Shown here: piece after piece, positions 47,221 to 54,305 of the stretch
How positions within the stretch are numbered: the first letter of the stretch is position 1
Layout of the letters: each line of letters begins with the position of its first letter
NCBI GenBank assembly: GCA_947482115.1
Contig: CANKII010000001.1
Span: forward strand, 1 to 64,000
Length of the DNA stretch: 64,000 bases
From: Fibrobacterota bacterium
Lineage (GTDB): Bacteria; Fibrobacterota; Fibrobacteria; UBA11236
Reading direction: 5' to 3'
Made by a program: the position numbers and the translations under genes
The notes under the pieces: model-generated
What the model was told of the DNA's origin: nothing
Databases searched by the model: none
The model's input: the letters and a program-made list of their open reading frames with translations, nothing else

Positions 47221-47252
47221 AAAGAAAAAAGTGCCCCGGTTTCCCAGGGCAC
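47221..47252 (-). terminator. Rho-independent terminator after ThuA-like gene
   Basis: GTGCCCCGG pairs with CCAGGGCAC around TTTC, with one mismatch, and on the minus strand the hairpin is followed by TTTTTTCTTT. It lies 36 bases past the ThuA-gene stop and 14 bases ahead of the next coding start. Confidence 0.75.
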
Positions 47253-47288
47253 GTGTTTTGTTTAAAACTCGTTGCAGTTCAAAGTCGT

Positions 47289-48686
47289 CTAGTTCAGGTT
47301 CACTCTGGCCGTAATGGTGCCAGACTTCGGAGACTCTACGCGGACAAAGTAAATGCCTTTGTTCAAGCGCGGAGTTTCAAAGGTTTTGCCCAATCCACCC
47401 ACAGCGCTGTTTTGCGCCCAGCGCTTGCCATTCAGATCCGCAATCATGATCTGATAGGTTCCCGCTTCGGGAGTCGCGACGCGAATGCCTTTGTTGGAAA
47501 GGCTGATGCCGTTATAGTTCTTGCCTTTGGTGAGCATGACGTTAACGGTGGTTCCGGTGCAAGGATTGGCAAGGTCAAATCCGGGTGTCAGGACTGAAAC
47601 CGTGGCTTCAGGGTTGTATTCCGAATTCGTATTGTCCGTGCAACCCTTGTAGTCGCGGGCGAGATAACGAATCAGGTTCCAGTTTATTTTTTCGGCTACG
47701 CTGTCGTTAACGGTGACACCGCCCACTTTGCGGGTGCGAACGTAAACATCGCCATGTCCCATATCCTGATACACTGTCAACCCGTTGCCCACGTGACGGC
47801 CCCAGACCTGAACACGGTCGCCCATTTTTGCGACGCCAGTGGTCCAGTAGTAAACGCTTTCATCCATGGACATGATCACAAGAACGGGTCCAAAAGCGTA
47901 TCCGTCAAAAGTTTGTGCACCCTGATTACGGACATAACCACGGTAGTTGTACCATTCGTCGCCAATGCTGTCCCAAACACCTGCATTCACAGTGCCGTTC
48001 ATGACACCGTTATTCGTGGGAAGGTTTTTGAAGATTCCCTGAAGTTCCGGGTTCCTCTTGCCATGGCTGATCGTGGACAGCACATGACTCGCGGAGATTG
48101 CACCGGTATTGGGGGGATACTCGCCCGCCTGCACGGAATCCACATAAAGTCTTGCCATGTGCGGATCGGGATCATGGGCAAGGTACTGGCGAACCATGAC
48201 ACGTGCCAGCCAGCGGCAATTGGCATCCGTCAAATTTTCGGCACCGGAAGTGGGGCAGGGAACATAAGCGGCTGCGGCATGTGAATTCAGAAGTCCTTTG
48301 CCGGAGTCCTGAATAAAAACCTTGGTAGCCGCCAGAGATGTTGCGTTTTGAAGGACGTCACCATCTCCGTTGCAGAATACGGCGACATCAACACCGTTCA
48401 ATGTGGTGGGTGTGATATAGGTCTGGGTTGTGCCCACATCCAGTTGAAAACCATATTTATTCGCCAAGCGAGTCATGGAATTCACGAGGTAGGTTTTGTT
48501 GTGTCCGCCCAAGGTGTAATTGTACAGCAGTACTCGGTGTACATGATTGAAGCGGCTCAATTGGTACGGATTGGCAGGATTACGAGCTACCGTCTGCTGT
48601 GCCGTCGAATCCGTCATCGCGCCAAGGCCGAGAATTACGGCGCAAGCGATTGTTAAATGCTTTAAAAAATTCGCAGTCGTTTTCAT
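47289..48686 (-). CDS. Secreted ThuA-domain protein with C-terminal sorting-type domain
   Basis: 465 residues from ATG 48686 (AGGAGAG upstream). A signal peptide (about 1-30, ending STAQQ) precedes a ThuA/glutamine-amidotransferase-like domain (about 45-370): HRVLLYNYTLGGHNKTYLVN, VDVAVFCNGDGDVLQNA, FGPVLVIMSMDESVYYWT, and VWGRHVGNGLTVYQDMGHGD, which matches the ThuA pattern of a hydrolase-like fold lacking an obvious amidotransferase Cys. The C-terminus (about 380-465) is a sorting-type domain (VATPEAGTYQIMIADLNGKR, GIYFVRVESP). ThuA helps use trehalose in rhizobia together with the Gfo/Idh/MocA protein ThuB; the same pair lies here, with ThuA sent outside. Confidence 0.78.
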   Translation of the reverse strand: MKTTANFLKHLTIACAVILGLGAMTDSTAQQTVARNPANPYQLSRFNHVHRVLLYNYTLGGHNKTYLVNSMTRLANKYGFQLDVGTTQTYITPTTLNGVDVAVFCNGDGDVLQNATSLAATKVFIQDSGKGLLNSHAAAAYVPCPTSGAENLTDANCRWLARVMVRQYLAHDPDPHMARLYVDSVQAGEYPPNTGAISASHVLSTISHGKRNPELQGIFKNLPTNNGVMNGTVNAGVWDSIGDEWYNYRGYVRNQGAQTFDGYAFGPVLVIMSMDESVYYWTTGVAKMGDRVQVWGRHVGNGLTVYQDMGHGDVYVRTRKVGGVTVNDSVAEKINWNLIRYLARDYKGCTDNTNSEYNPEATVSVLTPGFDLANPCTGTTVNVMLTKGKNYNGISLSNKGIRVATPEAGTYQIMIADLNGKRWAQNSAVGGLGKTFETPRLNKGIYFVRVESPKSGTITARVNLN

Positions 48687-48797
48687 ATTTCTCTCTCCTT
48701 TAAGAACAACTTTACAGTCTCCCCACACGGCGGTAAATCTACCATCGTCTGCGAGATTTCACCCGCAGAAAATGGTACTTTTTTGAAACTCAGTTAG

Positions 48798-48829
48798 TAA
48801 AAAAACTGTTACAAGCGAAAACCGCTAAC
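48798..48829 (-). terminator. Probable terminator after outer-membrane barrel gene B
   Basis: On the minus strand GTTAGCG pairs with CGCTTGTAAC (with a two-base bulge) around GTTTT, followed by AGTTTTTTTACT. It is close to the stop codon of the 48835 gene. Confidence 0.55.
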
Positions 48830-48834
48830 ATCCC

Positions 48835-50220
48835 TTAAAAAAGCCCAAAATCCAGTCGGACGACAAAATACCAGTCCTTGACTTTCAGGGTCACGGGCTG
48901 GCTTGTGGGCTTCACTTCCGGTCCTGTAGGCTGCCGTTGATGATCGCTGGCCGCTTGTGCCGATAACGCTATACCTGTCGTAATTTTGCGAGTCGCGTAA
49001 ATCGACCAGTGAAAGTCATCATTTGTCAGGCTTTTTTTATTCGCCGTAGCAGCCGAGTCCGTATAATCGTAAGGATTGGTGTTCAAATTCAAGGGAAGGG
49101 GCAGAGCGGCATAAAATGGCATTCCCACTGTGTTAGGGAATCGCGACTTGTGGTATTCCCCCTCGACAGAAAGCCGGGTGAGCAAGCCAAAGGTGGGAAG
49201 GTTAATGCCGACCATCATGGGCATGCGATCCATAATCTTGTCGTAGTAGTAAGGCTGATTCTTTATGCCGAGTATTGCCATTTCGGCATAAAGTTTGAAG
49301 TCTCCGGAATGAATCATACCCGTTCCGAGTAGAGTGCCGATATCGAAGGATGCTCTGGCCATGGTCTTGAAGCCTCTGAAAGTGTAAAAGCCAACCTGAT
49401 CCGGATGGTCCCTCGGAGTAAATTTCGTCACGGAGTCTTCAGCATTCAGAATGGGCAAGTTGGTGATTTTGCTATACCCATTGTTCAACGTATCCTTGGG
49501 AGCCAAGCGATCGGGATTCAATGAAATCGCATGCGACCAAACAATACCTCCGCCCACTTCCAGATAAGAGGTGGGTTTGTAGGTGATCACGTATCCGGGT
49601 GAGAAATCGCTTGTGGGCTCATAGTCGCGTTCCATAAACAACGTGAAATCGTGGGTAAGTTTGCCGTTAAACGTCGGCAAAGTGAATTCAGCGCCTTGTG
49701 CCAGGTAGCTTGCAGAATTGATATACGACCATCCCCCGGTTACTAAAAATCCGGGATAGGTTCCGCTTCGATAGAGGTATTCCCCCAAGTTTGTGGCATC
49801 GGTGTATTTGGTTGAAAACAACCCGAACTTCAACGTGGCATCAGGCTTCTCTGGATTTCCAAACGAGTAGATTCCCTCGGCCTGGCCCACTCCCGGTCCA
49901 AATTCAAGAAGGCGTTCCTTGGAGTGTTCTCCCGGTTGAAGGGGATACCAAAACAAGCCACCAATAGTGACATAGATGTCGAGATTCTTGTTGTACGTTC
50001 CCGAAGTAGTCAGATAAACGCCAGTGCGAGAAAGGGTTTCTTTCCTTACCGTGGCGCCTTCGGATTGTCCCTTCACGATTTCACCGAAATCGATCGAGGC
50101 GCCCACCACCTTGGGATGCATTTCCACTTGGGCATAGGTTGTGGCCGTGAACGAAAAACAAACGGCGCACAGCGCCGCTGCAAACGGAACCATTCGGTTT
50201 TTGATGATGCGTCTTTTCAT
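48835..50220 (-). CDS. Predicted outer-membrane beta-barrel protein B (paralogue of 50233 gene)
   Basis: 461 residues with a signal peptide (about 1-31, ending TTYAQ) and a barrel-like body ending in Phe (VRLDFGLF). It shares long blocks with the adjacent 50233 gene, which is also 461 residues: GWSYINSASYLAQG, DFTLFMERDYEPTSDFSPGY, AISLNPDRLAPK, KNQPYYYDKIMDRMPMMVG and EYHKSRFPN. I do not recognise a named family; the shape suggests a porin or substrate-specific channel. The gap to the upstream paralogue is 12 bases, so the two form one operon. Location beside ThuA and dehydrogenase-like genes suggests uptake of a sugar product. Confidence 0.7.
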   Translation of the reverse strand: MKRRIIKNRMVPFAAALCAVCFSFTATTYAQVEMHPKVVGASIDFGEIVKGQSEGATVRKETLSRTGVYLTTSGTYNKNLDIYVTIGGLFWYPLQPGEHSKERLLEFGPGVGQAEGIYSFGNPEKPDATLKFGLFSTKYTDATNLGEYLYRSGTYPGFLVTGGWSYINSASYLAQGAEFTLPTFNGKLTHDFTLFMERDYEPTSDFSPGYVITYKPTSYLEVGGGIVWSHAISLNPDRLAPKDTLNNGYSKITNLPILNAEDSVTKFTPRDHPDQVGFYTFRGFKTMARASFDIGTLLGTGMIHSGDFKLYAEMAILGIKNQPYYYDKIMDRMPMMVGINLPTFGLLTRLSVEGEYHKSRFPNTVGMPFYAALPLPLNLNTNPYDYTDSAATANKKSLTNDDFHWSIYATRKITTGIALSAQAASDHQRQPTGPEVKPTSQPVTLKVKDWYFVVRLDFGLF

Positions 50221-50232
50221 TCGGAAGCTCCC

Positions 50233-51618
50233 TTAAATTCCGAATTCAAGCCGAATGATGTAATACCAGTCGCTGGGACGTGAAGTGACGGGAATCGCGG
50301 CGGGCGTCGCGTAAGGTGAATTGAAATTGCGCATATAGTCGTTGGCCGCCTGTGCATAAACAGAAATCGCGCTGTTGATATGACGCCGGGCGTACAAGGT
50401 CCATTTCACGTCATCTTTCTTCAGCGCTGTCGCCAAGGAGTCCTTGGATGCAGCTGTGGCATAGCGTGGATCGTTCACATCATACACATAGGGATCTCCG
50501 TTGCTGACCGGAATGGCAGTTTGAGAGCCAATCACGCTTCCAATATCGTTGGGGAAGCGGGACTTGTGGTATTCCATTTCAAATGCAAGCTTGTCAAGCA
50601 GGCCAAAGGTGGGGATGTCCAGTCCTCCCATGATGGGCATACGCTCGGATTTCTTGTTGTAGTAGTAAGGCTGGTTTTTCACACCCAGCAGCGCAATTTC
50701 GGAGTAGAGTTTGAAATCCCCGGGGTGAATGCCGTCCACTTTGAGCAGGGTGCCAATGTCCAAGGAGACCCGGGCCATTGTTTTAAATCCCTTGAAGGTG
50801 TAATAACCGCAAGGACACGTGTCTGCAGGAGTACCATGTGTAATAGGCCGACCTGAAGACAAGCTGTATTTGTTTCCTTCTTCCGCTTTTGGCGTCAATC
50901 TGTCGGAATTCAATGAAATGGCGTGCGCCCAGACGACACCGGCTCCGACTTCAAAAAAAGAAACGGGTTTATAGGATACGACATAGCCCGGAGAAAAATC
51001 ATTGGTGGGCTCAAGATCCCGTTCCATGAAAAGGGTAAAATCATTATTCAACTTGCCTCCCAATAACGGAACAGTCAGGCTCATGCCTTGAGCCATGTAG
51101 CCTGCGGAATTGATGTAGGACCAACCCCCGGTGACTATGGCGGCGGGGTAGGTTCCACTGCGAAACAGGTATTCTCCCAGGTTCACGGATTCGGAGTATT
51201 TGTGGTTGAACAAACCGAATTGCAATTTGGCAACCGGATTTTTGGTATCGCTCCCGAAGGAGTAAATCCCCTGTGCCTGGCCGACACCGGGTCCGAAATA
51301 GATGCGCTTACTTTGGAAAGACGTTCCCTCGGGCAACCCAAACCAGAAGAGGCCGCCGACGGTTAATTGAATGGTTAGACGGTCGTTGTAGGTGCCTGAT
51401 TCGGTAAGGTATACGCCGGTTCGAGTCAGCTGCTGATTGTCGCCCTTTCTTCCGCTGGAGAAAACCTCGCCATCGTAAATGGTTCCTTTTACGATTTGGC
51501 CGAGATCTATGCTGGCTCCAATGGCCGTGGGATTTCTGACAAGTTCCGCATGGCCCAAGTTCAAGGCGAGCAACCCCGTAAATGCAAAAACACTCAACCC
51601 GAAGGCATTCCTATTCAT
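50233..51618 (-). CDS. Predicted outer-membrane beta-barrel protein A
   Basis: 461 residues from ATG 51618 (AAAGG before it; the frame stays open 66 bases upstream without a signal sequence). A signal peptide covers about 1-25 (ALNLGHAEL). The body is made of alternating strands rich in Tyr, Phe and Gly, with the blocks listed for its paralogue. It is the first gene of the minus-strand set, reading away from the Gfo/Idh/MocA gene across a 365-base divergent regulatory region. Two porin-like paralogues in tandem could have different substrate preferences. Function is unknown. Confidence 0.7.
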   Translation of the reverse strand: MNRNAFGLSVFAFTGLLALNLGHAELVRNPTAIGASIDLGQIVKGTIYDGEVFSSGRKGDNQQLTRTGVYLTESGTYNDRLTIQLTVGGLFWFGLPEGTSFQSKRIYFGPGVGQAQGIYSFGSDTKNPVAKLQFGLFNHKYSESVNLGEYLFRSGTYPAAIVTGGWSYINSAGYMAQGMSLTVPLLGGKLNNDFTLFMERDLEPTNDFSPGYVVSYKPVSFFEVGAGVVWAHAISLNSDRLTPKAEEGNKYSLSSGRPITHGTPADTCPCGYYTFKGFKTMARVSLDIGTLLKVDGIHPGDFKLYSEIALLGVKNQPYYYNKKSERMPIMGGLDIPTFGLLDKLAFEMEYHKSRFPNDIGSVIGSQTAIPVSNGDPYVYDVNDPRYATAASKDSLATALKKDDVKWTLYARRHINSAISVYAQAANDYMRNFNSPYATPAAIPVTSRPSDWYYIIRLEFGI

Positions 51619-51983
51619 TTCAAACCTTTCCGAAATGGTATTACTGACCTTAGCCAGTAGTCGTTTTGCAGAGATTTTCCGCATCCTTCAGCCTTTCTTT
51701 AAAATGCGCCAATGGATTCACAGGAATCATCCCTTTTGGTACTTGTATGGCCTTAAGGAAGCGATCCTATATGATTCGGTGAATATAATGCGGCTTTTGG
51801 CACTGCACTTGAGGAAAGTTTATCTGCGGGAATATTTTGGTAGATTTTTTCAAATTTAACTTTTATTTAACAATGAAAACTCTATCTATACGTGCAACTC
51901 ATTGAGTCAACTTGAATTGACGCTTTTTGCGCAAAAAAGCAGCTTAACACAACTTTAATCAACGCGTTTGGGAGGATTTTTTA
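51619..51983. promoter_or_regulatory. Divergent intergenic region, 365 bases, AT-rich
   Basis: No credible gene is seen here. It separates the barrel genes (minus) from the Gfo/Idh/MocA gene (plus) and must carry both promoters. A TATAAT hexamer lies at 51784-51789 on the plus strand, without a good -35 box. A perfect palindrome TTTTTGCGCAAAAA lies at 51924-51937, about 50 bases before the plus-strand start, and is a candidate operator. Confidence 0.5.
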
Positions 51984-53117
51984 ATGTCAGCGCAAAAGAA
52001 ATACAACGTTGCAATTGTCGGACTCGGATTCGGTGCAGAGTTTATTCCCATCTACAAACGGCACCCTTTGGGTAACATGTACGCAGTTTGCCAGCGCAAT
52101 GTGGAAAAGATGAAAGAAATTGCCGACGCTCACGGAATTGAAAAACGTTATTCGAATTATGAGGAAGTCTTAAAGGATCCCAATGTGGACTTTGTTCACA
52201 TCAATTCTCCCATTCCGGATCACGGTTGGATGTCCATTCAAGCCCTGAAGGCCGGAAAGCATGTCGCTTGCACCGTACCCATGGCCACGAATCTTGAAGA
52301 ATGCAAACAAATCGTGGAGCTGGTGAAACAGACGGGCCTGAAATACATGATGATGGAAACCGTGGTCTATTCACGCGAGTATCTGTTCATGAAGGAGCTG
52401 CGTGACAAGGGCGAACTGGGCAAGCTGCAATTCATGCAGGCCAGTCATCAGCAGGACATGGATGGATGGCCCGGATATTGGCCGGGCCTGCCCCCGATGT
52501 TTTATGCCACTCATTGCGTGGGTCCCATGGTGGGGCTTGCTGGGACAGACGCGGAGTACGTTTCCTGTTTCGGTTCCGGCACCATTCGCGAGGAAATGAT
52601 TCCGATTTACAATTCCCCCTTTTCCATTGAGACCGCGCATATCAAATTCCGCAATTCGGATCTCTCTGCACGCATCATCCGCTCCCTGTTCGATGTGGCG
52701 CGTCAGTATCGCGAAAGCATCGATGTATATGGAACGAACAAGGCGGTGGAATGGCCGTTGATTGAGGGTGAGGATTTGGTGGTGCATACTGCGAAGAAAC
52801 CGGAACATGAAATCGCGGAGCGGGTAAAGTGTCCCGACTTTGCGCATTTGCTGCCGAAGGAAATCCAATCGTTTACCACCAAGGGTGTTTACAGCGATGA
52901 GGGCGAAACTCATCTGTCCTTCATGCAGGGTGGGGGACACGGAGGTTCACATCCCCATTTGGCGAATGAGTTTCTGCAGGCACTGGCACAGGATCGGCAG
53001 CCGTTTCCGAATGCGACGCAATCCGCCAATATCACCTGCGTGGGAATTCTTGCGCATGAATCGGCCATGAAGGGCGGCGAAATTATTCGCCTTCCCGAAT
53101 GGACGTTTGCGAGTTAA
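51984..53117 (+). CDS. Gfo/Idh/MocA-family oxidoreductase
   Basis: 377 residues behind GGGAGG. The N-terminal Rossmann domain binds NAD(P) (VAIVGLGFGAEFIPIYKRHP). The site where the family normally has EKP reads CTVP (KHVACTVPMATNLEECKQIV), so the catalytic lysine is missing, which occurs in some subfamilies. The C-terminal domain has MMMETVVYSREYLFMKELRD and ATHCVGPMVGLAGTDAEYVS, with the conserved His. The family oxidises or epimerises sugars and inositols. Sitting opposite a ThuA-protein gene it resembles ThuB in 3-keto-sugar metabolism. It probably acts in the cytoplasm; no signal peptide. Confidence 0.9.
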   Translation: MSAQKKYNVAIVGLGFGAEFIPIYKRHPLGNMYAVCQRNVEKMKEIADAHGIEKRYSNYEEVLKDPNVDFVHINSPIPDHGWMSIQALKAGKHVACTVPMATNLEECKQIVELVKQTGLKYMMMETVVYSREYLFMKELRDKGELGKLQFMQASHQQDMDGWPGYWPGLPPMFYATHCVGPMVGLAGTDAEYVSCFGSGTIREEMIPIYNSPFSIETAHIKFRNSDLSARIIRSLFDVARQYRESIDVYGTNKAVEWPLIEGEDLVVHTAKKPEHEIAERVKCPDFAHLLPKEIQSFTTKGVYSDEGETHLSFMQGGGHGGSHPHLANEFLQALAQDRQPFPNATQSANITCVGILAHESAMKGGEIIRLPEWTFAS

Positions 53118-53162
53118 ATGCGCCTGTAAAAAACTGTCAGCCCGTAAAATCCTGTAAGCTTT

Positions 53163-53200
53163 GCGCCCCGTGTCTTTCCAGACCGGGGCGCTTCTTGTTT
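53163..53200 (+). terminator. Rho-independent terminator after Gfo/Idh/MocA gene
   Basis: GCGCCCCG-T-GTCT pairs with AGAC-CGGGGCGC, one base bulged, around TTCC, and is followed by TTCTTGTTT. It lies 45 bases past the stop. Confidence 0.85.
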
Positions 53201-53210
53201 AATACTGTGC

Positions 53211-54305
53211 ATGACACAACCGAATTCATGGAAACCCCCGTGGCCTTTTATTCTGCTCAATCTTTCCGTCCTGCTCGTGTTCTGGACGTGCACCAGCCCT
53301 ATCGCCGTGGGTGTTGCCGTTGTTCTTTATTTCGTGCGCATGTTTGGAATCACGGGAGTCTATCACCGTTACTTTTCACACCGCACCTACAAGACCTCGC
53401 GTTTCATGCAGTTTGTCCTGGCTTTTCTGGGGAACACTTCCGGTCAACGCGGGCCTTTGTGGTGGGCGGCGCATCACCGTCATCACCATGCCCATTCCGA
53501 GACGGCTGAAGATCCACATTCTCCGGTGCAGCACGGTTTCTGGAACAGTCATGTGTTGTGGTGGGGCCGCGCTCAGAACATGCCCACGCGCCTGCATTTG
53601 ATCAGGGACTTCGCGAAATACCCCGAACTTGTTTTTCTCGATCGCTTTGATTCCGTGGCTCCCGTTTTCCTGGCCGTTGTAACGTATCTGTTTGGTGCGG
53701 GGCTGCATCGATGGGCTCCGGGATTGCATACCAATGGAATGCAAATGCTGGTATGGGGGTTTTTCATCTCCACGGCCATCCTGTTTCACGGAGTAGCCAC
53801 GATCAATTCATTGGCTCATGTGATCGGAAGCCGCCGTTTTCGGACAACGGATCAAAACCGGAACAATTTCTTCCTCGCCTTGCTGACGATGGGGGAGGGA
53901 TGGCACAACAATCATCATCATTATCCGAACAGCGCCCGCCAGGGGTTTTATTGGTGGGAAATCGACCCGAGCTATTACGCGCTGCGGGTTTTGGAATGGC
54001 TGGGGTTGGTGTGGGATCTCAAGCCTGTTCCGGAACGGATTCTTGAACAGGGTGTTATTTCATCGCATAAAAAAAGCCCCCCGATTCGCGGGAGGCTTTT
54101 GAAGAGATTTGGAAAGGCTTTACAGTTCCGAAGCCAGGGTTATGCGGCCCTTGAACGTGTCACCGTTTATGCCGTGAAAGGTGTAGAAGTACACAGGGAT
54201 ATTGAGTCCCTTGGCAACCGGCGCGGACCATTCCGCCTTTTTGGCGTTATACACCGAACGGAATACGATGTTGCCGCGAATATCATAGACGAGCATTTCA
54301 CCTGA
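53211..54305 (+). CDS. Membrane fatty-acid (acyl-CoA) desaturase with unusual C-terminal tail
   Basis: 364 residues. The three histidine boxes that bind the di-iron centre are present: HRYFSH (52-57), HHRHHHAH (88-95) and HNNHHHYP (232-239). Membrane helices lie at about 15-45, 65-78, 150-165 and 180-200. Such enzymes put a cis double bond into acyl chains (often delta-9) to adjust membrane fluidity. The family normally ends near residue 283. The remaining about 80 residues run through the terminator (54068-54100) and 186 bases into the antisense of the 54120 gene, so the last part probably arose by loss of a stop codon. Confidence 0.88.
   Translation: MTQPNSWKPPWPFILLNLSVLLVFWTCTSPIAVGVAVVLYFVRMFGITGVYHRYFSHRTYKTSRFMQFVLAFLGNTSGQRGPLWWAAHHRHHHAHSETAEDPHSPVQHGFWNSHVLWWGRAQNMPTRLHLIRDFAKYPELVFLDRFDSVAPVFLAVVTYLFGAGLHRWAPGLHTNGMQMLVWGFFISTAILFHGVATINSLAHVIGSRRFRTTDQNRNNFFLALLTMGEGWHNNHHHYPNSARQGFYWWEIDPSYYALRVLEWLGLVWDLKPVPERILEQGVISSHKKSPPIRGRLLKRFGKALQFRSQGYAALERVTVYAVKGVEVHRDIESLGNRRGPFRLFGVIHRTEYDVAANIIDEHFT
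54068..54100 (-). terminator. Terminator of dehydrogenase paralogue 3, inside the desaturase 3' end
   Basis: GCCCCCCG pairs with CGGGAGGC with one C-A mismatch, around ATTCG; on the minus strand it is followed by seven T residues. It is almost a copy of the terminator at 42391 after paralogue 1. On the plus strand the hairpin is translated as the desaturase tail. Confidence 0.85.

Noticed and set aside
46515-47597. Open frame of 360 codons on the plus strand
   Set aside because: It is antisense to dehydrogenase paralogue 2 and the end of the ThuA gene, crosses their terminator, and shows no domain.
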